From Neoalteromonas arenosi (GTDB lineage Bacteria > Pseudomonadota > Gammaproteobacteria > Enterobacterales > Alteromonadaceae): a stretch of 64,000 nucleotides of DNA. The notes under the pieces are model-generated. The model worked only from the letters and a program-made list of their open reading frames with translations. It was not told the DNA's origin and ran no database searches. Location of the stretch: the NCBI RefSeq assembly GCF_030362855.1, contig NZ_JAUCBP010000002.1, forward strand, positions 1 to 64,000. Direction: 5' to 3'. The position numbers were made by a program, and so were the translations under genes. Positions 39,345 to 49,591 of this stretch are shown here, in pieces (positions within the stretch are counted from its first letter, which is position 1; every line of letters begins with the position of its first letter).

Positions 39345-40724
39345 ATGCAGACTTTTTTAAATCAACTTGAACGGGTACTTGGCGGATCTGGCCTGTTAAC
39401 GGGTGAACAAGTTCGTGGCCGAGCCTCGAGTTGGCTAGATTCATCGCCCAATCAGGCATTAGCAATTATGCGCCCTGAGTCTACTGAAGAATTGTCTGCG
39501 GCACTCAAGGTATGCAACCAACACAAGGTCAGTGTAGTGGCTATGGGGGGGCTAACAGGACTGGTTAATGGCGCCATAGCCAGTACCAGTGAGGTTGGCT
39601 TATCCCTTGAGCGCATGAATAAAATTGTTGAGCTCGATCCGATACAAAAAACGGCGGTAGTTGAAGCGGGGGTCGCTTTACAAGTATTACATGAAGCCGC
39701 TAGCGTTCACGATTGTCACTTTGCCGTGGATCTCGGTGCACGCGGTTCCGCAACTATCGGCGGCATGATTTCAACCAATGCGGGTGGCACTGAAGTACTG
39801 CGTTTTGGCATGATGCGTGAGCAAGTGTTGGGCTTAGAAGTTGTGTTGGCTGACGGTCGAGTGATGTCGTCCATGCGCCCATTGTTAAAAAACAACACCG
39901 GCTATGACTTAAAGCAGTTGTTTATTGGCGCCGAAGGCACACTCGGGATCGTAACAAAAGCGATGGTGCGTTTGCGGCCGCGACCATTGACCCATTGTTG
40001 TGCCTTGCTCGCTGTTGAGAGTTTTGAAGAGGTGCTACAGCTATTGGCCTTCTTGCAGCAGCGCGCTGGATTGTCTCTGGGGACTTTCGAGGTGATGTGG
40101 CAAAGCTTCTACGATCACGTGCTAGCTAATAACAAAGCGCATAAGGCGCCTTTCGCGCAAAGCCCTGCGTTTACTGTGATTGTTGAATGTACCGGAACCA
40201 ATATTGAGGCTGATCAAGACAGCTTTGAAGCCATGCTGGGTGAAGCATTTGAGCAAGGTTTATGCATAGATGCAGTGCTTGCGAGTACCTTAGACCAACA
40301 AGGTGCCATTTGGGCTATTCGCGATGATATAGAAACCCTGATGTCTGCATTACCCAACGGGATCATGTTTGATGTAAGTCTGCCGATCAAACACATTGAT
40401 AGCTATGTTGAACAGCTGAAACAAACATTAGTTGGGCGATGGGATGAAGCCCAAGTCATCACATTTGGTCACGTAGGAGATGGCAACATCCATCTTGCAA
40501 TCGCTTTAGGCAAGCATCTACCCGCGGCGAGGGATGCGTTGGAGCAATACGTCTACACACCTCTGGAGGGACTTAGCGGTTCAATTTCAGCCGAACACGG
40601 TATTGGATTGGATAAGAAGCGCTATCTACCCCTTAATCGCAGCAGCGAAGAGATAGCCCTGATGAAGCAAATAAAAGCTGTGTTAGATCCGAACAATATT
40701 CTCAATCCGGGGAAGATTTTTTAA
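39345..40724 (+). CDS. FAD-linked oxidase, GlcD / D-2-hydroxyacid dehydrogenase type
   Basis: A 459-residue cytoplasmic flavoenzyme of the vanillyl-alcohol-oxidase fold. The N-terminal FAD-binding (PCMH) half carries VSVVAMGGLTGLVNGA and GGMISTNAGGTEVLRFGMMREQVLGLEVVLADG. The C-terminal oxidase half carries FGHVGDGNIHLAI and SAEHGIGLDKKRYL, signatures of glycolate oxidase GlcD, D-lactate dehydrogenase and D-2-hydroxyglutarate dehydrogenase. The exact D-hydroxyacid is not determined. No GlcE or GlcF partners are present, which favours a stand-alone D-lactate or D-2-hydroxyglutarate enzyme. Convergent with the small 40741 gene. Confidence 0.9.
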   Translation: MQTFLNQLERVLGGSGLLTGEQVRGRASSWLDSSPNQALAIMRPESTEELSAALKVCNQHKVSVVAMGGLTGLVNGAIASTSEVGLSLERMNKIVELDPIQKTAVVEAGVALQVLHEAASVHDCHFAVDLGARGSATIGGMISTNAGGTEVLRFGMMREQVLGLEVVLADGRVMSSMRPLLKNNTGYDLKQLFIGAEGTLGIVTKAMVRLRPRPLTHCCALLAVESFEEVLQLLAFLQQRAGLSLGTFEVMWQSFYDHVLANNKAHKAPFAQSPAFTVIVECTGTNIEADQDSFEAMLGEAFEQGLCIDAVLASTLDQQGAIWAIRDDIETLMSALPNGIMFDVSLPIKHIDSYVEQLKQTLVGRWDEAQVITFGHVGDGNIHLAIALGKHLPAARDALEQYVYTPLEGLSGSISAEHGIGLDKKRYLPLNRSSEEIALMKQIKAVLDPNNILNPGKIF

Positions 40725-40740
40725 CCTTTCGCAACGGCAA

Positions 40741-41082
40741 TTAATAAACCGTATAGCACGTTATGATATGGGTTGGCTGACCGACACAATATTCGTGCAA
40801 GTCGGCAAAAAAGGCTTGGGCTTGGTCATTGTTAAAGCCACTGATGGTTTGCTCTGGATGTGTTCTGAGTACATGGACGATGTGTACCAATTGACGCGCC
40901 ACATCAGATGCTAATACTTTGTGGAAATAAGTCCCCTCCGGATTGAAATCATGACTATAGAAAAAAGGGGCTTCGATATTGTACCGTTCGCAGAATGCTA
41001 GGGTATCGCGCAATAGACCTGCACCACTGTCGTAGAGCTCTTCCTCAGTTGTTAGGTCTTTAATAACAAAGTACATGCCCAT
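40741..41082 (-). CDS. Hypothetical small protein
   Basis: A 113-residue soluble protein of unknown function (MGMYFVIKDLTTEEELYDSG ... HIITCYTVY). The open frame extends much further upstream, to 41301, but that part overlaps the divergent gene and is unlike a protein core. AAGGAAG upstream of ATG 41082 supports the short form. Acidic and His-rich in the middle (FYSHDFNPEGTYFHKVLASD), with no recognised motif. Divergent from the 41198 membrane protein. Confidence 0.6.
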   Translation of the reverse strand: MGMYFVIKDLTTEEELYDSGAGLLRDTLAFCERYNIEAPFFYSHDFNPEGTYFHKVLASDVARQLVHIVHVLRTHPEQTISGFNNDQAQAFFADLHEYCVGQPTHIITCYTVY

Positions 41083-41197
41083 ATGACGGATACTTCCTTT
41101 TCTGAAGATGAGTTTGACAACCATACAAGCGTTGTAACAAGTAGTCGATAGTGATAGCGTTTTGGCGACTATGATTGAAAGGAAATAGAGCGTTACC

Positions 41198-41917
41198 ATG
41201 ACAGCAGTTGATGGACGAAAAAGTGAGTCGGTGATCGAGAAAATTTCGCTATTCGGCGAGTTGTTTACGTTTGTAAAGGAATCTACAGGCATTGCCATCA
41301 CTTGTGCCTACATAATGTTGTTGCTTACCAGTATGGGGTATATCTATTTTCTGTATGCAGAGTTTGATATCCAAATCATTAAGTATGTGACCTTTGAAGA
41401 TATTCTCGCAACACCGATTAAAAACCCGAATATTATTTTTACCTTCTCGTGTTTGCTGCTCTTGCTGTATTTGACGGATGTAGGCGCTAACTTTCGTGCC
41501 AAACAGTTTGCCAAGTACCCGAATGGCAAACGGCCCTTCTATATCAGCTTGTTAATGCAAATTCTTTGGACGCCGAAAGACCAGCAGCTCAATCGCCGCA
41601 TAGCGACTGTTACTATTGGGCTCTCGTTAGTCGCTTACACATTTTTCTTTGCTAAGATCGAAGCGACCGATTTAAAAGAAGAGCGCGAAGAAATGGTTGA
41701 GATTGTCTTAGTTGACAGCGAAGAACCCTTGCAGGTTTTGCTCATCGGTACTTCGCTTAACTACGTGTTCGCGTATGATTTTACCACTCAGAAATCAATG
41801 GTTTATTACGTTGAGTCAATTCAATCGATTACTAATTTAACGTTAGAGCTGGATGAGCCAGACGATGCTCCCACAGAGTCCATTGAACAAACCAGTGAAA
41901 GCACAAGTAGCGCGTAG
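41198..41917 (+). CDS. Hypothetical membrane protein
   Basis: A 239-residue protein with three likely membrane helices (about residues 32-53, 77-92 and 133-151). The soluble C-terminal domain (about 88 residues) is strand-rich, with EMVEIVLVDSEEPLQVLLIGTSLNYVFAYDF, and ends in an acidic Ser/Thr tail. Not recognised. It stands alone between a divergent small gene and dps. Confidence 0.62.
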   Translation: MTAVDGRKSESVIEKISLFGELFTFVKESTGIAITCAYIMLLLTSMGYIYFLYAEFDIQIIKYVTFEDILATPIKNPNIIFTFSCLLLLLYLTDVGANFRAKQFAKYPNGKRPFYISLLMQILWTPKDQQLNRRIATVTIGLSLVAYTFFFAKIEATDLKEEREEMVEIVLVDSEEPLQVLLIGTSLNYVFAYDFTTQKSMVYYVESIQSITNLTLELDEPDDAPTESIEQTSESTSSA

Positions 41918-42083
41918 TCAGAGCCTTCATAAAAAAATAATTTAAAAGCCAATATCCAATCGCTTTAATCGATGAGGGCGAGTGGTTTAATGAATTACCT
42001 TTGTACTGAGTCACCCCTTAAAATAACGCCATCGTTTCACATTAAACATTTTAAATCATAGAGTTATAAACAAAGGGGAAAGT

Positions 42084-42551
42084 ATGCAAAATATTGATAT
42101 CGGAATTAGTAAAGACGCACGAATTGCAGTGGCTGAAGGGCTCAAGCGCCTATTGGCAGATTCTTACACTTTATATCTGCAAACGCATAATTTTCATTGG
42201 AATGTGACAGGCCCGCGGTTTCGCGATCTGCACGCATTCTTTGAAGAGCAATACACAGAGCTTGCTCAAGCGGTGGATGAAATTGCTGAGCGGATCAGAA
42301 CGCTTGGTGTCCTAGCACCGGGTACATACAAAGCTTTTGCTGAATTGAGCACAGTTAAGGAAGTTGAGGAGACACCGGATGCTGAAGAGATGGTGCGTAT
42401 TTTAACCGTTGCTCACGAAAGTGTGGTTAAAACGTGTCGCTCAGTCTTAAAAGTCGCACAGGAAGCTGACGATGAATCATCACTAGCCTTGATCTCGGAT
42501 CGCATGAGTATTCACGAAAAAGCTGCTTGGATGCTTCGTTCGTTGAACTAA
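42084..42551 (+). CDS. dps: Dps-family DNA-binding ferritin-like protein
   Basis: A 155-residue Dps protein, which forms a 12-mer that stores iron, uses H2O2 to oxidise Fe(II) and shields DNA. The dimer-interface ferroxidase site is visible: His in [25 protein letters not shown] and Asp/Glu in [13 protein letters not shown]. Full family length. A GGGGAAAG ribosome site precedes ATG 42084, and a strong hairpin follows. With katG, the mini-catalase and OsmC it points to active peroxide defence; OxyR or stationary-phase control is likely but not shown. Confidence 0.95.
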   Translation: MQNIDIGISKDARIAVAEGLKRLLADSYTLYLQTHNFHWNVTGPRFRDLHAFFEEQYTELAQAVDEIAERIRTLGVLAPGTYKAFAELSTVKEVEETPDAEEMVRILTVAHESVVKTCRSVLKVAQEADDESSLALISDRMSIHEKAAWMLRSLN

Positions 42552-42576
42552 TAGATCGCTATTGTTCGATAATATA

Positions 42577-42602
42577 AAGGGTGAAACATGGTTTTCACCC
42601 TT
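42577..42602 (+). terminator. dps terminator
   Basis: A 10-bp perfect stem AAGGGTGAAA / TTTCACCCTT with a 6-base loop lies 25 bases after dps. The T-run downstream is short (TTCTTCAT), so termination may be partial. The element also faces the convergent permease gene and may serve both. Confidence 0.75.
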
Positions 42603-42626
42603 CTTCATAGATAATTGCAATAAATC

Positions 42627-44003
42627 TTAGGACGCTTTGCGCTGAGGAAGAAATACCGATGGCCCGCATAGAGCTGCAATGGTAAACAAACCAATCAGCA
42701 AGCCAGCCCAAGGCTCAAATAAGCTAAATGCCATTGCGGTGATAACCATTGCGCCGCGTTCGGTCGCATCATCAACTAACGACAATGCCAAAGTGGCACA
42801 AGCAAACGCTGTGAGTATGAGCGTAACTGCCAACGCGACGGGTAACAGAGGCTCTACTAGCGTGACCAGTGGTAACAATATAAATAATACCGGTAGACCA
42901 AGAATGTAGAAGCTACCGATACTGTCGAACAATGATGTTTGGGTGTCCTTGGCTTGTGTCCAACGCTTTAATAAGACAACTTGAATACCTGTCCACAGCA
43001 CGCCTTGAGTACTGAAAAATGGTGCGGTGAAACCCATTAATGCATTGCGTAAACCAGTTGCTAAATGAGCGCGACTTGTGTTCACATCGAGCTTTTCGTC
43101 AGTTCTTACTTTTTGCGCTTGCTCAATCATTTCATTTCCGGTGACGACATCACCAAAAAAGAGAATGTAGGTGATCAAGGCCAGTGGAAAAGACGCAATA
43201 AATACATCCATTGGCGGCCAGCCGATAGCGAAAGGTGATGCTTTCGCCCAGAGGCCTGAGGCGGCAGCACCAACGTCCAGTATTTCCCAGCGAATATTAA
43301 AGTCGAGTTCACCAGTAAAAAAGCCGACGATACCGGCAATTAAAAAACCGGGCAGCAAACCTAAGCTGAGTAACGTTGCAAGGCCTTTGTACCGCATGGC
43401 AACAGCAGTTAGTGGTTTAGAGAACGCAAATAGTAAACAAACGGTAACTCCGAGCGTTCCAGCGATAGGGGCCGATTGGAATACATTCGCTGCATCACCG
43501 TCTTTGGTAACGCGCATGAATGCAGCGATTGCGGCACCTAAAATAATTCCCCCTTTGAGTACATTAGGTACCGACTTTATCAGTTTGGCGCCCAAGCCTG
43601 TGAGTCCGAGAACTATCAGTATCAGCGCAAAATTGAGTGATAGTGCCGTCATTGCTTGGAACTGAGCAACGTGATCGCCCACAAACGCTGGTGCAGTGAT
43701 AAACGCCACCACAAATGGAATAGCAGGTGTTAACCAGCCGGGGGCATAGGGGTCGCCAAATAGCATCCAGGAAAAGGCAATCAAGGTGCTGTGGATTAAG
43801 GCCATGACGACCGCTTCTTCAAACGAAAGCCCCAGTAGCATGGTGAAGTAAGGCACCAATGCCAAACCGGTGGCGCCTGATACAGCAAAGCCTTGCAACA
43901 AATCAGTCAGCGATAAACGCAAATGAATAAATGGAATTCGAGCGGTAAAAGGGCCCCACTTAAATCCTGGTTGGATTTCGCCTGGTTGTCTGTCTTTTAT
44001 CAT
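42627..44003 (-). CDS. Multi-pass permease, NCS2/xanthine-uracil-like
   Basis: A 458-residue inner-membrane protein with 12 or more hydrophobic helices. The general pattern resembles nucleobase:cation symporter-2 proteins and related SLC23/SLC26-fold carriers (TDLLQGFAVSGATGLALVPYF; TLIAFSWMLFGDPYAPGWLTPAIPF; ITYILFFGDVVTGNEMIEQA), but I see no diagnostic NCS2 motif, so the substrate is open. ATG 44003 is chosen over TTG 44012. Convergent with dps. It shares a long intergenic region with the katG terminator. Confidence 0.65.
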   Translation of the reverse strand: MIKDRQPGEIQPGFKWGPFTARIPFIHLRLSLTDLLQGFAVSGATGLALVPYFTMLLGLSFEEAVVMALIHSTLIAFSWMLFGDPYAPGWLTPAIPFVVAFITAPAFVGDHVAQFQAMTALSLNFALILIVLGLTGLGAKLIKSVPNVLKGGIILGAAIAAFMRVTKDGDAANVFQSAPIAGTLGVTVCLLFAFSKPLTAVAMRYKGLATLLSLGLLPGFLIAGIVGFFTGELDFNIRWEILDVGAAASGLWAKASPFAIGWPPMDVFIASFPLALITYILFFGDVVTGNEMIEQAQKVRTDEKLDVNTSRAHLATGLRNALMGFTAPFFSTQGVLWTGIQVVLLKRWTQAKDTQTSLFDSIGSFYILGLPVLFILLPLVTLVEPLLPVALAVTLILTAFACATLALSLVDDATERGAMVITAMAFSLFEPWAGLLIGLFTIAALCGPSVFLPQRKAS

Positions 44004-44207
44004 TGTTATCAAAATGTTAATTATGTCACATTTGTTTTACTTTGTTACGGTCAGAAAAGTCCAATTAACTTTATAAATAGATATTAATTTGTGGCTGGAA
44101 TTATTAGCCGGTTATTACTTAGCTGGGTCATTTTCGCGCGGGTAGGGTAAAGTCGGTAAGCAGCGAAGTACTGCATCGCTAGGCGTAACAAGGGGGATGG
44201 CAATAGC

Positions 44208-44238
44208 AAAAAAAAGGTGGGCTTAGCCCACCTTTTTT
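44208..44238 (-). terminator. katG terminator (bidirectional)
   Basis: A 7-bp GC-rich stem GGTGGGC / GCCCACC with a 3-base loop is flanked by A8 on one side and T6 on the other, so it ends transcription in both directions. It lies 20 bases after the katG stop. Confidence 0.92.
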
Positions 44239-44257
44239 AAAAGCATAATTGACACAA

Positions 44258-46516
44258 TTATTTCAAATCAAAACGATCCGCTTGCATCACTTTAACCCAT
44301 GCGCTGACAAAGTCGTCAACAAAGCGCTGTTTTGAGTTATCAAACGCATAGACTTCGGCAACGGCACGCAGCTCAGAGTTAGAGCCGAAGATTAAATCAA
44401 CAGGAGTAGCTGTGTATTTAACCGCTCCAGTTTTGCGATCAACCCCTTCATACAAACCGTCACTGCCAGCTTTACGCCACTGAGTTGACATATCTAGCAA
44501 GTTGACGAAAAAGTCATTGTTTAAGGTGCCCGGGTTATCCGTAAACACACCGTGGTTACTGCCATCAGTATTGGTACCCAATGCGCGCATACCGCCAATG
44601 AGTACTGTCATTTCAGGTACGGTTAAAGCGAGCTGATCAGCCTTGTCGATCAAAGCCTCCGTTGGTGACTTGTAGTATCCCTTTGAGTAGTAGTTTCTAA
44701 ACGCATCGGCTTCAGGCTTCAAAAGCTCAAACGAATCTACGTCAGTTTGCGCTTGGGTTGCATCACCACGACCGGGAACGAACGGCACTGTAACTTTAAA
44801 ACCCGCATCGGCAGCGGCTTTTTCGATCGCTGCTGCGCCGCCCAATACAATCAAATCGGCTAATGACACCTTCTTGCGTGAACCGTCAAAGTCTTGCTTA
44901 ATGCCTTTAAGCACTTCCAACACTTTCGCCACTTGCGCAGGGTTATTCACTGGCCAATCTTTTTGTGGCGCCAGCGCAATACGGGCACCGTTAGCTCCGC
45001 CGCGCATATCTGAATCGCGATAAGACGAAGCAGATGCCCACGCGGTAGCGACCAATTCAGCAACACTCAAACCAGACTCGAGAATCTCTTCTTTGAGTTT
45101 TCTGATATCGCGAGCCGACACTAGTTTATAGTCCGGCTTGCCAATCGGGTCTTGCCAAATGAGTTCCTCCTGCGGGAAGCCATCACCTAGGTAATTATCT
45201 CGTGGCCCCATGTCTCGGTGGGTGAGCTTGTACCATGCTTTGGCAAATGCTAACCGATACTCTTCTGGATTAGCTAAGAAGCGTTCTGCAATCGCGCGAT
45301 ACGCTGGGTCTTCTCGAAACGCTAGGTCAGCAGTAGTCATTACCGGCGGATTAAACTTGCCTTCAATATGTGCATCGGGAACCACTGCATGTAATGATTC
45401 GTCAGTGGGGATCCACTGTTTGGCACCTGCCGGGCTGGTTGTCAATTGCCACTCGAAATTGAGCAAATTCGCCAGATATAGGTTTGTCCACTGCGTAGGC
45501 GCTTGTGTCCACGCACCTTCTAAGCCACTGGTGACTGTATCTTCAGAGTGGCCCTTACCACATTTGTTTTTCCACCCGAATCCTTGCTCCTCAATCGGGG
45601 CTGCACCTGGCTCAGGTCCGACACAGTCTTTGGGTTTGTGCGCACCGTGCATCTTACCGAAGGTGTGACCGCCTGCCACTAGCGCAAGTGTTTCTTCGTC
45701 GTTCATGGCCATGCGGCCGAAGGATTCACGAATATTGGCTGCTGAAGCAATTGGGTCTGGTACACCGCCGGGCCCTTCAGGATTGACATAAATTAATCCC
45801 ATGTGCACAGCGGCCAATGGACGCTGCAATTTACCGTCTGAATCACGGCGATCACTGGCTAGCATCTCGACCTCAGGGCCCCAATATACCATATCGGGCT
45901 CCCAGTCGTCGTCACGGCCCGCAGCAAAGCCATAGGTTTGGAATCCCATATTTTCAAGAGCGACATTCCCCGCCAGAACGATTAAGTCACCCCATGAAAT
46001 CAATTCACCGTACTTTTGTTTAACCGGCCACAATAAACGACGCGCTTTATCGAGATTCCCGTTGTCTGGCCAACTGTTTTGTGGGTCAAAGCGCTGTTGA
46101 CCGCCGCCGGCACCACCACGACCGTCAAGCGTTCGGTAGGTACCCGCCGCATGCCAAGTCATCCGAATAAAGAATGGACCATAATTGCCCCAGTCGGCTG
46201 GCCACCAATCTTGCGAATCGGTTAATATAAAATCGATATCCTTTTTTAGGGCGTCCATATCGAGTTGTTTAAACGCATCGCGATAGTCAAAGTCTGCACC
46301 GAGCGGATTCGAACGTGCGTCATGGTCGCGCAGAGGCGAAAGATCGAGTTGGTCAGGCCACCAAAATAGGTTCGATTTTGGCTGACCAGCGGTAGTTGCG
46401 CCCGTTCCGACAGTACCACCAGGCTTGGTCATTTCGGCAGCGAGCGTAGGATTTCCCAGAGATAAAACAACCACCGTGGCAAGCGCGGATGCTTTGAAAC
46501 GTTTAAATGTTGTCAT
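44258..46516 (-). CDS. katG: Exported catalase-peroxidase
   Basis: A 752-residue bifunctional haem catalase-peroxidase. An N-terminal signal peptide (cut near NPTLA-A, residue ~26-27) sends it to the periplasm, unlike the common cytoplasmic KatG. Distal Arg118, Trp121 and His122 ([11 protein letters not shown]) and the proximal His in [15 protein letters not shown] are intact. The Tyr of the Met-Tyr-Trp crosslink is in [11 protein letters not shown]. The C-terminal duplicated domain is complete. GAGGAA sits 9 bases before ATG 46516. The ~200-base region upstream is AT-rich and presumably holds a regulated promoter. It removes H2O2 before it reaches the cytoplasm, alongside the mini-catalase at 822. 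Confidence 0.96.
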   Translation of the reverse strand: MTTFKRFKASALATVVVLSLGNPTLAAEMTKPGGTVGTGATTAGQPKSNLFWWPDQLDLSPLRDHDARSNPLGADFDYRDAFKQLDMDALKKDIDFILTDSQDWWPADWGNYGPFFIRMTWHAAGTYRTLDGRGGAGGGQQRFDPQNSWPDNGNLDKARRLLWPVKQKYGELISWGDLIVLAGNVALENMGFQTYGFAAGRDDDWEPDMVYWGPEVEMLASDRRDSDGKLQRPLAAVHMGLIYVNPEGPGGVPDPIASAANIRESFGRMAMNDEETLALVAGGHTFGKMHGAHKPKDCVGPEPGAAPIEEQGFGWKNKCGKGHSEDTVTSGLEGAWTQAPTQWTNLYLANLLNFEWQLTTSPAGAKQWIPTDESLHAVVPDAHIEGKFNPPVMTTADLAFREDPAYRAIAERFLANPEEYRLAFAKAWYKLTHRDMGPRDNYLGDGFPQEELIWQDPIGKPDYKLVSARDIRKLKEEILESGLSVAELVATAWASASSYRDSDMRGGANGARIALAPQKDWPVNNPAQVAKVLEVLKGIKQDFDGSRKKVSLADLIVLGGAAAIEKAAADAGFKVTVPFVPGRGDATQAQTDVDSFELLKPEADAFRNYYSKGYYKSPTEALIDKADQLALTVPEMTVLIGGMRALGTNTDGSNHGVFTDNPGTLNNDFFVNLLDMSTQWRKAGSDGLYEGVDRKTGAVKYTATPVDLIFGSNSELRAVAEVYAFDNSKQRFVDDFVSAWVKVMQADRFDLK

Positions 46517-46717
46517 TAGTGTTTCCTCATTGATCAAAAAGAATCGATAAACTCAATCCCAATGCTTTACTTGTTCGTTTTTAATTTACAAAGCTGCAAA
46601 CGAATTGATAACAAACAGCGTTGTTGTAAAGATAGGAAACAGTTGAGCAAATGTAGAGACGGTTATTTCAATCACGTCGATAGGTTTTTTCGATTGAGTG
46701 AAATGACGGTACCTGGT

Positions 46718-48574
46718 TTATGAATTCACCATGTTTTCTGGTGCTAGTGCATCATCGAGGGCGACCTTAGACATTAACTCTTTCTCCAGTACTAAATCAT
46801 ACACACTGCGGTTATTCTCCAGAGCCTCTTTGGCCAACATGGTGCAGATTTCATAGCCAAGGTATGGATTGAGCGCAGTAACAATGCCGATTGAGTTTTT
46901 CACATAAGACTCACATACCTCTTCATTTACCGTTATACCTTCAACACAACGTTCGGCCAGCGACTGCATCCCGTTTTTAAGGATTTCAAGCGATTCAAAC
47001 ACACTCTCAATCATGACGGGCTCCATCACGTTGAGCTCAAGCTGACCGGCTTCTGCAGCATGGGTGATGGTGAGGTCGTTACCTATCACTTTGTAAGCGA
47101 TTTGATTTACCACTTCTGGGATCACTGGATTGACTTTGCCGGGCATAATTGACGATCCGGGCTGCATTGGCGGCAGGTTGATCTCATTTAAACCGGCGCG
47201 CGGGCCTGAAGATAACAGGCGTAAATCATTACAGATTTTCGAGAGCTTAACGGCTAACTGTTTAAGCGCCGAAGAATACATAACAAATGCACCGGTATCG
47301 TGTGTCGCTTCGATTAAGTCCTCTGCCAGAGTGATCTCACGACCAGTTACGCGGCTCAAATGTTGAATGACACGTTCGCGATACTTGGCGTTGGCGTTGA
47401 GGCCGGTGCCAATTGCCGTGCCACCCATATTAACTTTGTGAAATGACAATGCACTGATTTTTAATCGCTCGACTTCATTGCGCAAACTCGAAGCGAAGGC
47501 CTTGAAGCTCTGGCCCATGGTCATTGGCACAGCGTCTTGTAGTTGGGTTCGGCCCATTTTTAAAATATCAGCAAAAGCGTGTGCTTTATCATCAAAGGCA
47601 ACGATAAGCTGCTGTACCACTTGGATGAGTTCATCATTAGCATCGAGCAGTGCAACTTTCATAGCCGTTGGATAAGCATCATTAGTGGATTGCGAGCAAT
47701 TCACGTGATTATTGGGATGGCAATAAGCGTACTCGCCGCGCTGATAGCCCATGATCTCCAAGGCGCGATTGGCTATTACCTCATTAGCATTCATATTGGT
47801 TGAAGTGCCCGCGCCGCCTTGGATCATATCCACAATAAAGTGGTTGTGAAGCATTCCCATGGTAATTTCATCACAGGCCTGACAAATACTCGCGCAAACG
47901 TTGTCGGGGATATTTTGTAGATCGTTATTGGCCAGCGCTGCGGCTTTTTTCACTTTGGCAAATCCGCGAATAACGTCAGGGTAGAAGTTAAGGGTGATAC
48001 CGCTGATATCAAAGTTCTCAAGTGCTCTTAAGGTTTGGATACCATAGTAAGCGGTATGCGGCACCTGTTTCTCACCCAGTAAATCTTTCTCGGTGCGGTC
48101 CCCACTGGATTGATACAGCTTCGCGACGTTCTCATAGCGATGGCTGGCGTGATCCATACGGCGAATAATGATTTGGGAAATCGTTGCAGCGATGGTCAGT
48201 GCTAGATCTCCTCGGGACTTGACTAATGTCAAAAGCAGCCCACGGTCGAGTTGCCAAACTTGCGTTTCTGTATAAGCTCGCGCCGAATAGGATTGATTGT
48301 GGCTGGGGGTAACAAATAGCATCTCACCGATAAATTCGCGCTTAGAAAATATAGTCAGGCTATGCTCGCGATTTTCATCTGAATCGATTAACTGGATGCT
48401 ACCTGACTCAATCACATATAAAGCATCGGTGGGCTGACCGGCGTGAAATAAGAAGTCTCCTTCGTTGAGCATAAGCGGCTCAGCGAAATCAGCAAATAAC
48501 CCGATATCGGCGTTATTCATACCGTTAAATAGTTCTACCTGACGAAGGCAGTTGACAGCAGCAGATTTATCCAT
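46718..48574 (-). CDS. Cyclic-nucleotide-binding domain fused to aspartate ammonia-lyase
   Basis: A 618-residue fusion. Residues 1 to ~145 form a CRP-like cyclic-nucleotide-binding domain (LNEGDFLFHAGQPTDALYVIESGSIQLID ... FIGEMLFVTPSHNQSYSARA) with no DNA-binding helix-turn-helix. From ~155 on it is a complete aspartase/fumarase-family enzyme that would convert aspartate to fumarate and ammonia: GAGTSTNMNANEVIANRALE, THDTGAFVMYSSALKQLA and the catalytic lid GSSIMPGKVNPVIPE. In the phosphate-binding cassette the Arg that in CRP holds the cAMP phosphate (Arg82, then Ser) is replaced by Gln (NQSYSARA), so the ligand may differ from cAMP. The fusion implies allosteric control of aspartase by a small molecule (inference). 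Normal aspartases are ~470 residues. Confidence 0.92.
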   Translation of the reverse strand: MDKSAAVNCLRQVELFNGMNNADIGLFADFAEPLMLNEGDFLFHAGQPTDALYVIESGSIQLIDSDENREHSLTIFSKREFIGEMLFVTPSHNQSYSARAYTETQVWQLDRGLLLTLVKSRGDLALTIAATISQIIIRRMDHASHRYENVAKLYQSSGDRTEKDLLGEKQVPHTAYYGIQTLRALENFDISGITLNFYPDVIRGFAKVKKAAALANNDLQNIPDNVCASICQACDEITMGMLHNHFIVDMIQGGAGTSTNMNANEVIANRALEIMGYQRGEYAYCHPNNHVNCSQSTNDAYPTAMKVALLDANDELIQVVQQLIVAFDDKAHAFADILKMGRTQLQDAVPMTMGQSFKAFASSLRNEVERLKISALSFHKVNMGGTAIGTGLNANAKYRERVIQHLSRVTGREITLAEDLIEATHDTGAFVMYSSALKQLAVKLSKICNDLRLLSSGPRAGLNEINLPPMQPGSSIMPGKVNPVIPEVVNQIAYKVIGNDLTITHAAEAGQLELNVMEPVMIESVFESLEILKNGMQSLAERCVEGITVNEEVCESYVKNSIGIVTALNPYLGYEICTMLAKEALENNRSVYDLVLEKELMSKVALDDALAPENMVNS

Positions 48575-48627
48575 GCACCTTTCTCGCTAAAGCGGTTAAT
48601 CCCAACAGGCTCTAACGTTAGCGGCTT

Positions 48628-49563
48628 TTACGCAAAGGTACAATCGTCAATCATGGCAACACAAGCATCAACGGCGGTAACAGGCAGCATATGGCCTCGG
48701 TCGGGCATAACGGTAATGCGCGCATGAGGAATGGCGTCGGCAATGACTTCAGTGTGGGGGCGGTACGGTAAAATACGGTCGCCTTCGCCAAACAAAACAC
48801 TGACTGGACATTTAATCTCTCGGTAGCGCGGAATTTGCTCGAGTAAACTTTGTTGAGCACCGGATAGATCATGGCTTGCTGCTAGAAATGCACTAGATAG
48901 CATGGATAGCGCACCGCCGTAGCGATGCGCAAAGTCAGCGCTTGGTGTCTCCGGCTTAAAAATCGCATTAACTTGGCGCCGCCCGATACGGCGTTGAATT
49001 AATGGTGAAAAGCCTTTCGAAACGGCAATTCGAAGCGCTTTACTGCGCAAATACCAGCTCGTAAACTGGGTTGATTGGATGTCTAGTGGCGCGGTCAGCG
49101 GGCATATGAGTGCCAGACCTTGGACTCTTTCCGGTGCATGAATGGCTAAATTTAGCGAAATGCCGCCGCCCATTGAATGGCCGACAAATATCGCGCGATC
49201 AATCGCCTCCATTGCCATCCACTGGGCAATCATATTGGCTTGTTCTGTGAAGCTTGGATCGGTTTTACCGAATCGCTTTGAGTGACCACTGCCCGGGCGA
49301 TCTAAACAGAACACCTTATACTTCTTCGCCAAGGCATCTTCTAAGTCACTAAAATTGTGCAAATTACCGGCTAATCCGTGCACTAGCACCACCGCTTGAC
49401 CTTCGCCTTTTACTGTCCAATGAATAGTACCGCCAGACACCTGAGTAAATTGTCCTTGAGCAGGAAAGCGTGCACGGATCGCGTTATCGCGCAGCGCCGT
49501 GCAGGTCACAAAGCCCAACAGTGCGAGCACAACAGTTGCGATTAAAATAATGAGAACTGTCAT
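48628..49563 (-). CDS. Alpha/beta hydrolase, membrane-anchored
   Basis: A 311-residue alpha/beta-fold hydrolase. An N-terminal hydrophobic helix (VLIILIATVVLALLGFVTCTAL) anchors or exports it. The oxyanion motif is LVHGLAGNLHN, the nucleophile elbow GHSMGGG, the acid probably the Asp in LFGEGDRILP, and the His in MPDRGHMLPV. Substrate unknown, an ester or lipid. It lies 28 bases after the acyl-CoA dehydrogenase gene on the same strand, so the two may be co-transcribed and serve lipid or fatty-acid turnover. Confidence 0.88.
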   Translation of the reverse strand: MTVLIILIATVVLALLGFVTCTALRDNAIRARFPAQGQFTQVSGGTIHWTVKGEGQAVVLVHGLAGNLHNFSDLEDALAKKYKVFCLDRPGSGHSKRFGKTDPSFTEQANMIAQWMAMEAIDRAIFVGHSMGGGISLNLAIHAPERVQGLALICPLTAPLDIQSTQFTSWYLRSKALRIAVSKGFSPLIQRRIGRRQVNAIFKPETPSADFAHRYGGALSMLSSAFLAASHDLSGAQQSLLEQIPRYREIKCPVSVLFGEGDRILPYRPHTEVIADAIPHARITVMPDRGHMLPVTAVDACVAMIDDCTFA

Positions 49564-49591
49564 ATAAATCCTTTTACCCTAAGGCCATTAA

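Noticed and set aside
41083-41301. N-terminal extension of the 40741 hypothetical protein
   Set aside because: Overlaps the divergent membrane-protein gene; a good ribosome site supports the shorter start at 41082.
45210-45668. 152-codon plus-strand frame inside katG
   Set aside because: Antisense shadow; the katG reading is continuous and motif-complete.
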